Positions 24,992 to 33,641 of a stretch of 64,000 nucleotides of DNA are shown here, piece by piece. A program made the position numbers and the translations under genes. Source of the DNA: Acidimicrobiales bacterium (GTDB taxonomy: Bacteria; Actinomycetota; Acidimicrobiia; Acidimicrobiales; JAUJNH01); the NCBI GenBank assembly GCA_030448245.1, contig JAUJNH010000008.1:91432-155431 (forward strand). Reading direction: 5' to 3'. Below the pieces are notes generated by a model. The model saw nothing but the letters and a program-made list of their open reading frames with translations. It did no database searches and had not been told where the DNA came from. The stretch's first letter is position 1; each line of letters starts with the position of its first letter.

Positions 24992-26210
24992 ACAGCCGGC
25001 GGCGGGCTCGCTCCCGCGGGGCCTCGTCGTCGGCCTTCTGGCGCTCCTCGTCTGCGCCACCACGGGGCCGGCGATGGCCCAGACCACCGACCGAACCCGG
25101 TCCGACCACGACCACGGCGGCCCCCGTCACCACGGCGGCGCCTCCCACCACCCAGCCGCCGGCCACGAGCCCGCCGACCACCCAGCCCCCGGCGACCTCC
25201 CCGCCCGCGACGTCCCCGCCCGCCACCGTGCCGCCGACCACGGCGCCGCCACCGACGCCGGCTGGCGGGCCGGCTCCCGCGCCCCTCCCCCGCCCCCACC
25301 TTCCGGCGGCCCGGCGCCGGCCGCTCCCGCCGCGCCGCGACCCGTCGACACCAGGGCCGAGGACAGCAGCGAGGAGCCGCCGCCGCGGATGCCGCCCAGG
25401 CCGCCGAGCGCCGGTTGGCCGTCCTGGAGGCCTAGCAGGCCGCGCTCAAGCGGACGTTCGCGGCTCTGCACGCCGACGAGGCCGCCGCCGCCCAGAAGCT
25501 GGTCGAGCAGCGCCAGAACATGCGGACCCGCGCCGTCGCCATCTACGTGTCCGGGCCCGTGAGCCGGTCATCCCGGCCGGCGACGACATCCACGAGTTCG
25601 GCCGCCGGCCCGGGTGCTGGTCCAGGCCCTGCACGCAGCCGACCGGCGCACCCTCGACCGCTACCTCGACGCCAAGAAGGCCGCCGGGTCGACGTGGACG
25701 CCATCGTCGACCGCCTCGAGGACCTGAACGGCAAGGTGCTGGCCGCCCGGGCCCAGACCGAGAACAAGGCGGCGCAGACCCAGAGCGGCTACCGGAGCGT
25801 CAGCACCGCAAAGGCGGGCGGCCGGATGGCGGCTTCGCCTTCCCGGTGGCCGAGCCCCACAACTTCGGCACCTTCGCCCCCGCAGCGGCGGGCGGCTGCA
25901 CGGGCGAGAGCGGTACCAGCTACTACTACGCCCACCTCTCGGCGTTCGCCATGAACGTGTTCGCGCTGGTCGAGGCGGGCGACGTGGTCGGCCTCGTCGG
26001 GAACACCGGGAACGCCATCACCACCCCACCGCACCTCCACTTCGAGATCCATCCCGGGGGCGGACCGGCGATCGACCCCACCCCATCCTCAAGGCCGCCG
26101 ACGACGCCACCCGGCAGGCGGCGCCAAGCAGCCAGGGGCGGCCACCACCACACCGACGTTCACGCCCATCGGCCGTGGCGAGCACCTCGACCATCCCGGC
26201 GGCGGCCATC
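24988..26210 (+). pseudogene. Decayed M23 (LytM/NlpD-like) peptidase
   Basis: Recognisable pieces in different frames: LPRGLVVGLLALLVCATTGPAMA (signal), AALKRTFAALHADEAAAAQKLVEQRQNMRTRAVAIYVSGP, VDVDAIVDRLEDLNGKVLAARAQTENKAAQTQSGYRSV, GGFAFPVAEPHNFG, SYYYAHL...GNTGNAITTPPHLHFEIHPGGGPAIDP; many frame changes; HxGxD segment apparently missing. Confidence 0.75.
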
Positions 26211-26234
26211 CCCTGAGCCCCGGGGGTCGGTGGC

Positions 26235-26903
26235 CTACGCCTTGGAGACGAAGAGCGACCCGGCCAGGCTGGGGCCGAGCGCCAGCGGCTGGCCGTCGAT
26301 GTCGAGGGTCAGCGTGCCGTCGGGCGCCCGCGCCTTGACGGTTGCCCCCACACCCGGCATGAACCGGGCCGCCGCCAGGTACGAGAGCGACTCCTGGTCG
26401 AGCTCGACCTGTTCGATGACCCGCCGCAGCACCAGGCGACCCCCCGGGCCGATGTCGCTGAGCGGCACGAGGTCCCGGTCGTCGTCGCCGGCCACCGCCC
26501 CGGGGATGGGGTTGCCGTGGGGGCAGGTGGTGGGGTGGCCGAGCACCTCGACCAGCCGCTCCTCGACCTCGTCGGAGATCACGTGCTCCCACCGGCAGGC
26601 CTCGACGTGCGCCTTGTCCCAGGCCAGGCCGATGACATCGGTCAGCAGCCGCTCGGCGAGCCGGTGCTTGCGCACCACCGACTCGGCCAGGTGGCGACCC
26701 TTGCCCGTGAGCTCGAGCTGGCGGCCAGCCACCTCGACGTAGCCCTCCGTCTTGAGCCGCCTGACCATCTCCGAGACCGAAGGCGCCGAGTGTCCGACCC
26801 GCTCAGCCAGGCGGGCCTGGATGACGACGGTGCCTTCCTCCTCCAGCTCGTGGATGGCTTCGAGGTACTCCTCGAGCGGAGGGTGGTAGCCGTCGCCGGT
26901 CAT
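26235..26903 (-). CDS. DtxR-family metal-dependent transcriptional regulator
   Basis: EEYLEAIHELEEEGTVVIQARLAERVGHSAPSVSEMVRRLKTEGYVEV...HRLAERLLTDVIGL...EHVISDEVEERL...CPHGNPIPG. Confidence 0.92.
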   Translation of the reverse strand: MTGDGYHPPLEEYLEAIHELEEEGTVVIQARLAERVGHSAPSVSEMVRRLKTEGYVEVAGRQLELTGKGRHLAESVVRKHRLAERLLTDVIGLAWDKAHVEACRWEHVISDEVEERLVEVLGHPTTCPHGNPIPGAVAGDDDRDLVPLSDIGPGGRLVLRRVIEQVELDQESLSYLAAARFMPGVGATVKARAPDGTLTLDIDGQPLALGPSLAGSLFVSKA

Positions 26904-26924
26904 CGGCCTCCACGCTACCGGGGT

Positions 26925-27368
26925 CTAGTTGGCTGGGACGTCGATCAGCGAGCGTGCGGCGCGCAGCGCCGCCCCCCGGGACCGCAGCGCCACGTTCAGC
27001 GCGTCGGAGGGTCGGGCGTCCAGGTCGGCCGTCGACCCGTCCGGGCGGAGCACCCGGACGTTGGCCACGTACACCCCGCCCGGACGCCGCTCGACGAGGG
27101 TGACGCCGGTGACGGCACCGGAGAGGGAGGCGATGGCGGCGAGCAGCAGGTCGTGGGTGCGGGGACGGGGCGGCTCGGTGCCGGCCAGGGCCTCCTGCAC
27201 CAGCACGGCGTCGCTTCGGGCCATGACGATGTCGAGGTGACCAGCACCGTCGACCTCGACCAGCGACACCGTCCCGGTGGCCGGCTGCAGGCCCTCCGGA
27301 GACAGCTCGACGGAGGCCAGGGCCAGCTCGACCAGCTCTGGCTCGGTGGTGCCGGCGTCGTCAGGCAC
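26925..27368 (-). CDS. Bifunctional nuclease (BFN/DUF151) domain protein
   Basis: RTHDLLLAAIASLSGAVTGVTLVERRPGGVYVANVRVLRPDG...LDARPSDALNVALRSRG. Confidence 0.85.
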   Translation of the reverse strand: MPDDAGTTEPELVELALASVELSPEGLQPATGTVSLVEVDGAGHLDIVMARSDAVLVQEALAGTEPPRPRTHDLLLAAIASLSGAVTGVTLVERRPGGVYVANVRVLRPDGSTADLDARPSDALNVALRSRGAALRAARSLIDVPAN

Positions 27369-27380
27369 GAGCGGCGATCC

Positions 27381-27977
27381 TCACACGTCGGCCTGGAAGG
27401 GCGGCGCCGGGTCGTACTGGATGGCCCGCTGCGTCCACCGGGCGTGCTCGACGCCGGCCAGCTGGCCGACCAGCCACAGGGCCATGTCGATCCCGGCCGA
27501 GACGCCGGCTGCGGTGACGAGCTTGCCGTCGACGACCCAGCGGGGCCCGTCCACGACCTCACCGGCCAGCGCCCGCTCGCGCAGCTGCTCGACGAAGCCG
27601 AAGTGGGTGGTGACCCGCCGCCCGGCAGCCGGTCCGGCGGCGGCGAGCAGCAGCGAGCCGGTGCACACGCTGGTCGTCCACGTCGTCTCTCGGTCGACCT
27701 CCCGGATCCAGCCGAGCACCGCGTCGTTGGTCACCTCCCGCCGGGTGCCGGCACCGCCCGGCACCACCAGCACGTCGAGCGGGGGGTGGTCGTCGAACCC
27801 GTGGTCGGCCATCACCCGCAGGCCCTTGCTGCACCGCACGATCCCGTCCCCACCGGCCTCGGCGATCGTGACCACGCGGTCGCGGTCGCGCCGGGCCATG
27901 GCCAGGACCTCCCACGGCCCGGCGAAGTCGAGCTCCTCGACCCCGTCGAAGAGCAGGATCCCGATGGTCCACGGCAC
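27381..27977 (-). CDS. DJ-1/PfpI family protein
   Basis: IGILLFDGVEELDFAGPWEVLAMA...DVLVVPGGAGTR...TTSVCTGSLLLAAAG. Confidence 0.88.
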   Translation of the reverse strand: MPWTIGILLFDGVEELDFAGPWEVLAMARRDRDRVVTIAEAGGDGIVRCSKGLRVMADHGFDDHPPLDVLVVPGGAGTRREVTNDAVLGWIREVDRETTWTTSVCTGSLLLAAAGPAAGRRVTTHFGFVEQLRERALAGEVVDGPRWVVDGKLVTAAGVSAGIDMALWLVGQLAGVEHARWTQRAIQYDPAPPFQADV

Positions 27978-28030
27978 GACCGGGAGCGTAGAGGGGAACG
28001 CCCGGAGCCCCGGTGCGGTTGCACGAGGTG

Positions 28031-28699
28031 ATGCTCTTCGCCCGCAAGACCCTCGAGCTGCCCACCCCCGAGACAGCGCTGCCCGGCCGCCCGACCCCCC
28101 TCGGCCAGGTCGGTCCCCACGCGGTCACCGGCCGCCCGGTCCAGCCCCCCTTCCCCGACGGCTACGACACCGTCCAGGTGGGCCTGGGCTGCTTCTGGGG
28201 GGCCGAGCGGCTCTTCTGGGAGACCGACGGCGTGTGGACCACCGCAGTGGGCTACGCCGGCGGCATCACCCTCAACCCCACCTACAGCGAGACCTGCAGC
28301 GGCCGCACGGGCCACACCGAGGCGGTGCTCGTGGTGTTCGACCCGGCGGCCATCTCGTTCGAAGGCATCCTCAAGGTGTTCTGGGAGGGCCACGACCCGA
28401 CCCAGGTGATGCGCCAGGGCAACGACGTCGGCAGCCAGTACCGGTCGGCCCTCTACTGGACCAGCGAGGAGCAGCGCGTCGTGGCCGAGGCCAGCCGCGA
28501 CGCCTTTGCCAAGGCTCTGACCGACGCCGGCCACCCGCGGCCGATCGCCACCGAGCTGGCCCCCGCCGGCCCCTTCTACTACGCCGAGGACTACCACCAG
28601 CAGTACCTCCACAAGAACCCCGGCGGCTACTGCGGCCTTGGCGGCACCGGGGTCTCCTGCCCGACCGGGTTGATGACGTCGGAGCCGACGGAGGACTGA
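28031..28699 (+). CDS. msrA: Peptide-methionine (S)-S-oxide reductase
   Basis: [58 protein letters not shown]...[20 protein letters not shown]. Start within ORF 28013-28699 uncertain. Confidence 0.95.
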   Translation: MLFARKTLELPTPETALPGRPTPLGQVGPHAVTGRPVQPPFPDGYDTVQVGLGCFWGAERLFWETDGVWTTAVGYAGGITLNPTYSETCSGRTGHTEAVLVVFDPAAISFEGILKVFWEGHDPTQVMRQGNDVGSQYRSALYWTSEEQRVVAEASRDAFAKALTDAGHPRPIATELAPAGPFYYAEDYHQQYLHKNPGGYCGLGGTGVSCPTGLMTSEPTED

Positions 28700-28717
28700 T
28701 CGAGCTCGGGAGGCACC

Positions 28718-28810
28718 ATGTCCCTGGTTCGTGTCGACAACTTCTCGATCTCCGCGCTCGGCCGCCCACGCGAGCTTGCCGACCTCCTGGCCACCGACGT
28801 TGCTTCGTAG
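28718..28810 (+). pseudogene. Truncated N-terminus resembling a RibD/dihydrofolate reductase-family protein
   Basis: MSLVRVDNFSISALGRPRELADLLATDVAS*; the first 12 residues resemble starts of DHFR-like proteins; stops after 30 aa. Confidence 0.35.
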
Positions 28811-28858
28811 CGCGCCAGGCATGGTCCATGCCTGCACCGATCCAAAGCCTCGACGCCG

Positions 28859-29090
28859 CTACGCCACACGGGCCTTGCTCATGGCGTCGAGGTGCCGGTG
28901 GTTTGTGCCGCGGCAGCCGCCGAGCACCCGCAACGCCGGCAGCTGCTCACGCAGCTCTCGGTAGCGGGCGGCCAGCTCGAGCGGATCGCCGCGTTCCAGC
29001 TCCTCGGCCTCGTCGAGCTCGGCGTGACTGAGCATCGAGGCGTTGGCCCGTAGCCCGCCCCGCCGGCCAGTCCACCTCGGGCTGCGGTCG
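28859..29090 (-). pseudogene. C-terminal remnant of a homocysteine S-methyltransferase
   Basis: Minus-strand WTGRRGGLRANASMLSHAELDEAEELERGDPLELAARYRELREQLPALRVLGGCRGTNHRHLDAMSKARVA*; matches the GGCCGTxxxH zinc motif except Cys->Arg. Confidence 0.6.
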
Positions 29091-29136
29091 TTGCGGTTCT
29101 CCGGGGGCGGGCCGAGCGGCGGCCGGCTGCGCCTGG

Positions 29137-29766
29137 CTAGATGCGGCCCTCCTTCTTCAGGAAGGACTCCTTGGCTGCGTAGAACGCGATGGTGGCGGCG
29201 GCGATGCCCACACCGATGGTGGCGATGAACTGCGAGAGGAGCAGCGGGGCGCTGCCCTCGGACGAGATGATGACCAAAGCCCGGATGACCGCGTACACGG
29301 CGATGATGGCGGCGAGGGCGGCGGTCGCCTGGAGGAGGAGGCGGCGGGCGAAGCCCCCCGGCGGGTCCGGCGTCAGGAGCAGCAGGGCGACAGCCAGCCC
29401 GAGGAGGGCGACGTCGCCCACGTCGACGGTGTCGGTCAGGGCCAGGAGCCGAGCCCGGAAGCCACCGATGCGCGGGTCAGCCAGGAAGCCGATCAGGCCC
29501 GCAGCCGTGGCGAACAGCACGGCGGCGATCAGGCCGGAGGCCGCCAGGGTCGACGGGTCGGCCGTCATCCCGGCAAGGCCGCTCTGCCCACCCGGGCCGG
29601 ACGAGCGTCCGGAACCGGCCATGGAGGACGTGCCCCCGTAGGCGCCGGACGGGGCGGGACCGGGCGGAGGCCCAGGCGGTGGGCCGGGCGGTGGGCCGGG
29701 CGGCGGTGGGAAGCCCGAGCCTGGCGGTGGCGGTTGGTAGGGCGGATGCTGGAACGGGTCGGTCAT
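29137..29766 (-). CDS. Membrane protein with Pro-rich N-terminus
   Basis: MTDPFQHPPYQPPPPGSGFPPPPGPPPGPP followed by several predicted TM helices. Confidence 0.7.
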   Translation of the reverse strand: MTDPFQHPPYQPPPPGSGFPPPPGPPPGPPPGPPPGPAPSGAYGGTSSMAGSGRSSGPGGQSGLAGMTADPSTLAASGLIAAVLFATAAGLIGFLADPRIGGFRARLLALTDTVDVGDVALLGLAVALLLLTPDPPGGFARRLLLQATAALAAIIAVYAVIRALVIISSEGSAPLLLSQFIATIGVGIAAATIAFYAAKESFLKKEGRI

Positions 29767-29865
29767 GCTGGAAGTGTCGCGCCCGGCCGCCTGGCCGCGC
29801 GCCGGATGGCAGCGGCGACCACGACGGGCGTTCGCAGTGCTTGGACGTCAAAGTATCTTCCTTCC

Positions 29866-32800
29866 ATGGGCTCCACCGCCCTCCACCGGCCGATCCACCC
29901 CGTGCGCTTCGTCACGGCCGCCAGCCTGTTCGACGGGCACGACGCCGCCATCAACATCATGCGGCGGCTGCTCCAGGCCCAGGGGGCCGAGGTGGTGCAC
30001 CTGGGCCACAACCGCTCGGTCGACGAGATCGTGGCCGCCGTGGTGCAGGAGGACGTGCAGGGGGTGGCGGTGTCGTCGTACCAGGGCGGCCACCTCGAGT
30101 TCTTCCCCTACCTGGTCGACCGCCTGCGGGAGGAGGGCTGTGGCCACGTGAAGGTGTTCGGCGGAGGCGGCGGTGTGATCATCCCCACCGAGATCGAGGC
30201 GCTGCAGGCCGCCGGCGTGACGAGGATCTTCTCGCCCCAGGACGGCCAGCGGCTCGGCCTGGCCCGCATGGTCAACGCCATGGTCGAGGCGTGCGACGTG
30301 GACCCGGCCGGGCCGCTGCCGTCGCTGGACGAGGTGCTGGGCGGCGGGCACCGGGCGCTGGCCCGCACGATCACCGCGGTCGAGGCAGAGGTCGTGCCCG
30401 GTCCGCTCCGGGGCGAGCTGGCCGCCGCCGCCGGCCGCCGCCCCGTCCCCGTCCTGGGGATCACCGGCACCGGCGGGTCCGGCAAGTCGTCGTTGACCGA
30501 CGAGCTGGTACGCCGCTTCCGGCTGGACCAGGAGGACAAGCTCCGGATCGCCGTGCTGGCCGTCGATCCCACCCGCCGCAGGGGCGGCGGCGCCCTCCTC
30601 GGTGACCGGATCCGGATGAACGCCATCGACTCATCCCAGGTCTTCTTCCGCTCGCTGGCCACCCGTGGCGCGGCCACCGAGCTGCCGGAGCGGCTCGCCG
30701 ACGCCATCACGGCCTGCCGGGCGGCGGGGTTCGACCTGGTGATCGTCGAGACGCCCGGGATCGGCCAGGGCGACGCCGCAGTGGTCGACCTCGTCGACCT
30801 GTCCCTCTACGTCATGACCCCCGAGTTCGGCGCCGCCTCGCAGCTCGAGAAGATCGACATGCTCGACTTCGCCGACGCGGTGGCGATCAACAAGTTCGAG
30901 CGCCGGGGCGCCCAGGACGCCCTGCGCGACGTGCGGCGCCAGCTCGCCCGCAACCGAGAGGCCTTCTCGACCCCACCCGAGGAGCTCCCGGTGTTCGGCA
31001 CCACCGCGGCGCGCTTCAACGACGCCGGGGTCACCGCCCTCTACCAGCACCTCCGGGACCAGCTCGCCGGCCTGGGCCTCACGACGGTCCCGGGCCGCCT
31101 GCCGGCCGTGCACACCAAGGTGCCGCCGGCCGCCACCGCGCTGGTGCCGCCGAACCGGACCCGCTACCTGGCCGAGGTGGCCGAAACGGTCCGGGCCCAC
31201 CACCACCGCACGGCCGAGCAGGCCGAGGTGGCCCGTCGGCGCCAGCAGCTGCGGGCCGTGCGCGACCTCCTCGTCCAGCAGGGTGATCCCGTCGACGCGG
31301 TCGAGCGCCTGCTGGCCGACGCCGAGGAGCAGCTGGACGCGGAGTGCCGGGCGCTGCTCGACGGGTGGCCGGCGGTGGTCGAGGCGCTGTCGGGCGAGGA
31401 GCACGTGGCCGTGGTCGGCGGCCGGGAGGTGCGGATCCCGCTGACCAGGGAGTCGCTGGCCGGCACCAAGGTCCCCCGCATCGCCCTCCCCCGCACAACC
31501 GACGAAAGCGACCTGCTGCGCTGGCTCCGCTCGGAGAACCTGCCCGGCCGCTACCCCTTCACCGCCGGCGTGTTCCCCTTCAAGGCCGGCGGCGAGGAGC
31601 CGGCCCGCATGTTCGCCGGCGAGGGCGGGCCGGCCCGCACCAACCGCCGCTTCCACCTGCTGGCCGAGGGCCAGCCGGCCACCCGCCTGTCGACCGCCTT
31701 CGACTCGGTCACCCTCTACGGCGCCGACCCGGACGAGCGCCCCGACGTGTACGGCAAGGTCGGCACCTCCGGCGTGTCGATCGCCACGCTCGACGACATG
31801 AAGGCCCTCTACGACGGCTTCGACCTGTCGTCGCCGACCACGTCCGTGTCGATGACGATCAACGGTCCGGCGCCCACGATCCTGGCCATGTTCCTCAACA
31901 CGGCCATCGACCAGCAGGTCGACGGCTTCGAGGCCGAGCAGGGCCGGCCGCCCACCGACGAGGAGGCCGCCGCCATCCGCGACCGCGTGCTGTCGTCGGT
32001 GCGGGGCACGGTGCAGGCCGACATCCTGAAGGAGGACCAGGGCCAGAACACCTGCATCTTCTCCACCGAGTTCTCGCTCGGGATGATGGCCGACATCCAG
32101 CAGCTGTTCGTCCAGCACCGGGTCCGGCACTTCTACTCGGTCTCGATCTCCGGCTACCACATCGCCGAGGCCGGGGCCAACCCCGTCACCCAGCTGGCCT
32201 TCACGCTGGCCAACGGCTTCACCTACGTCGAGGCCTACCTGGCCCGGGGCATGGCCATCGACGACTTCACCCCCAACCTCTCGTTCTTCTTCTCGAACGG
32301 CATGGACCCGGAGTACACCGTCCTCGGGAGGGTGGCCCGCCGCATCTGGGCCGTAGCCATGCGCGACCGCTACGGCGGCAACGTGCGCAGCCAGAAGCTG
32401 AAGTACCACGTCCAGACCTCGGGTCGGTCGCTCCACGCCCAGGAGATGGCCTTCAACGACATCCGCACCACCCTCCAGGCCCTCTGCGCCATCTACGACA
32501 ACGCCAACAGCCTGCACACCAACGCCTACGACGAAGCCGTCACCACGCCCTCGGCCGACTCGGTTCGGCGGGCCCTGGCCATCCAGCTCGTGATCGGCCG
32601 GGAGTGGGGGCTGGCGGCCAACGAGAACCCCCTGCAGGGCAGCTTCGTCGTGGAGCAGCTCACCGACCTGGTCGAGGAGGCGGTGCTGGCCGAGCTGGAG
32701 CGCATCAGCGAGCGGGGCGGTGTCCTGGGGGCCATGGAGACGGGCTACCAGCGGGGCCGCATCCAGGACGAGTCGATGCTGTACGAGCAGCGCAAGCACG

Positions 32801-33102
32801 ACGGATCACTGCCGATCGTCGGCGTCAACACCTTCCGCAACCCGTCCGGCGACACCGCGCCGACCGCGCTCGTGCTGGCCCGCTCGTCGGACGAGGAGAA
32901 GCAGGACCAGCTGGCCCGCCTCCGCGACTTCCAGGCCCGCCACGCCGGCGAGCGCCCCGCAGCCCTCGAGCGGCTGCGTCAGGCCGCGCTGGCCGGCGAC
33001 AACCTCTTCGCCGTGCTGCTGGACGTGGTGCGCTGCTGCACCCTCGGCGAGATCACCAACGCCCTGTTCGAGGTGGGCGGCCGTTACCGCCGCAGCGTCT
33101 GA
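29866..33102 (+). CDS. icmF: Fused isobutyryl-CoA mutase (B12-binding + G-protein chaperone + mutase large domain)
   Basis: B12-binding domain, GTPase GITGTGGSGKSSLTDELVRRF, mutase domain (RYPFTAGVFPFK..., GQNTCIFSTEFSLGMMADIQQLF, SGRSLHAQEMAFNDIRTTLQAL). Confidence 0.93.
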   Translation: MGSTALHRPIHPVRFVTAASLFDGHDAAINIMRRLLQAQGAEVVHLGHNRSVDEIVAAVVQEDVQGVAVSSYQGGHLEFFPYLVDRLREEGCGHVKVFGGGGGVIIPTEIEALQAAGVTRIFSPQDGQRLGLARMVNAMVEACDVDPAGPLPSLDEVLGGGHRALARTITAVEAEVVPGPLRGELAAAAGRRPVPVLGITGTGGSGKSSLTDELVRRFRLDQEDKLRIAVLAVDPTRRRGGGALLGDRIRMNAIDSSQVFFRSLATRGAATELPERLADAITACRAAGFDLVIVETPGIGQGDAAVVDLVDLSLYVMTPEFGAASQLEKIDMLDFADAVAINKFERRGAQDALRDVRRQLARNREAFSTPPEELPVFGTTAARFNDAGVTALYQHLRDQLAGLGLTTVPGRLPAVHTKVPPAATALVPPNRTRYLAEVAETVRAHHHRTAEQAEVARRRQQLRAVRDLLVQQGDPVDAVERLLADAEEQLDAECRALLDGWPAVVEALSGEEHVAVVGGREVRIPLTRESLAGTKVPRIALPRTTDESDLLRWLRSENLPGRYPFTAGVFPFKAGGEEPARMFAGEGGPARTNRRFHLLAEGQPATRLSTAFDSVTLYGADPDERPDVYGKVGTSGVSIATLDDMKALYDGFDLSSPTTSVSMTINGPAPTILAMFLNTAIDQQVDGFEAEQGRPPTDEEAAAIRDRVLSSVRGTVQADILKEDQGQNTCIFSTEFSLGMMADIQQLFVQHRVRHFYSVSISGYHIAEAGANPVTQLAFTLANGFTYVEAYLARGMAIDDFTPNLSFFFSNGMDPEYTVLGRVARRIWAVAMRDRYGGNVRSQKLKYHVQTSGRSLHAQEMAFNDIRTTLQALCAIYDNANSLHTNAYDEAVTTPSADSVRRALAIQLVIGREWGLAANENPLQGSFVVEQLTDLVEEAVLAELERISERGGVLGAMETGYQRGRIQDESMLYEQRKHDGSLPIVGVNTFRNPSGDTAPTALVLARSSDEEKQDQLARLRDFQARHAGERPAALERLRQAALAGDNLFAVLLDVVRCCTLGEITNALFEVGGRYRRSV

Positions 33103-33106
33103 GCGA

Positions 33107-33526
33107 TCAGTGGACGGCCGGCGGCGCCGGGTTGGACGGGAGGACCTCTGCCATGGCCTGGCGCAGCCGGCGGGTGCGGGCGTGGTGCTGGCGCAGCCGC
33201 TCCTCCTCGGCAGCGTCGAGCACGTCGACCACGGCCTCCCATCCGGCGCAGGTCCACACGGCGGGGCCGTGGGTGGGCACCCGCTCGGCCAGGCCCTGCT
33301 CGGTGAGCGCCTCCATCACCTGGTAGGTGCTGGTGCGGGGCACGCCCGACAGCTCGGCGAGCTGGGCGCTGTTGGCCGACCCGGCCCGCAGGAGGGCCAG
33401 GAGGACCCTGGCCTCGTACGGCCGCAGGCCCAGCGCCTGCAGCTCCCGGCGCAGACCGTCGGGGACGGCCGTTCCGCCGTTCGCCCGCCTTCCACCATGG
33501 TTCCTGTCTTGCAGGCTGGTGACCAC
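33107..33526 (-). CDS. TrmB-like transcriptional regulator
   Basis: LRRELQALGLRPYEARVLLALLRAGSANSAQLAELSGVPRTSTYQVMEALTEQGLAERVPTHGP; start GTG 33526 inferred. Confidence 0.75.
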   Translation of the reverse strand: MVTSLQDRNHGGRRANGGTAVPDGLRRELQALGLRPYEARVLLALLRAGSANSAQLAELSGVPRTSTYQVMEALTEQGLAERVPTHGPAVWTCAGWEAVVDVLDAAEEERLRQHHARTRRLRQAMAEVLPSNPAPPAVH

Positions 33527-33641
33527 CCGTCTCCCCTCGTGGTAGTGCTCGAAGCTCAGCGGCCCCCTGTCGCCGCTAGATGTACCACGCCTATAGCCCC
33601 GATGCCACACATTCGACGCGCCAGCACCCGAGCGAGCGGCC

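Noticed and set aside
30631-32799. 722-aa minus-strand ORF
   Set aside because: Shadow ORF antisense to icmF.
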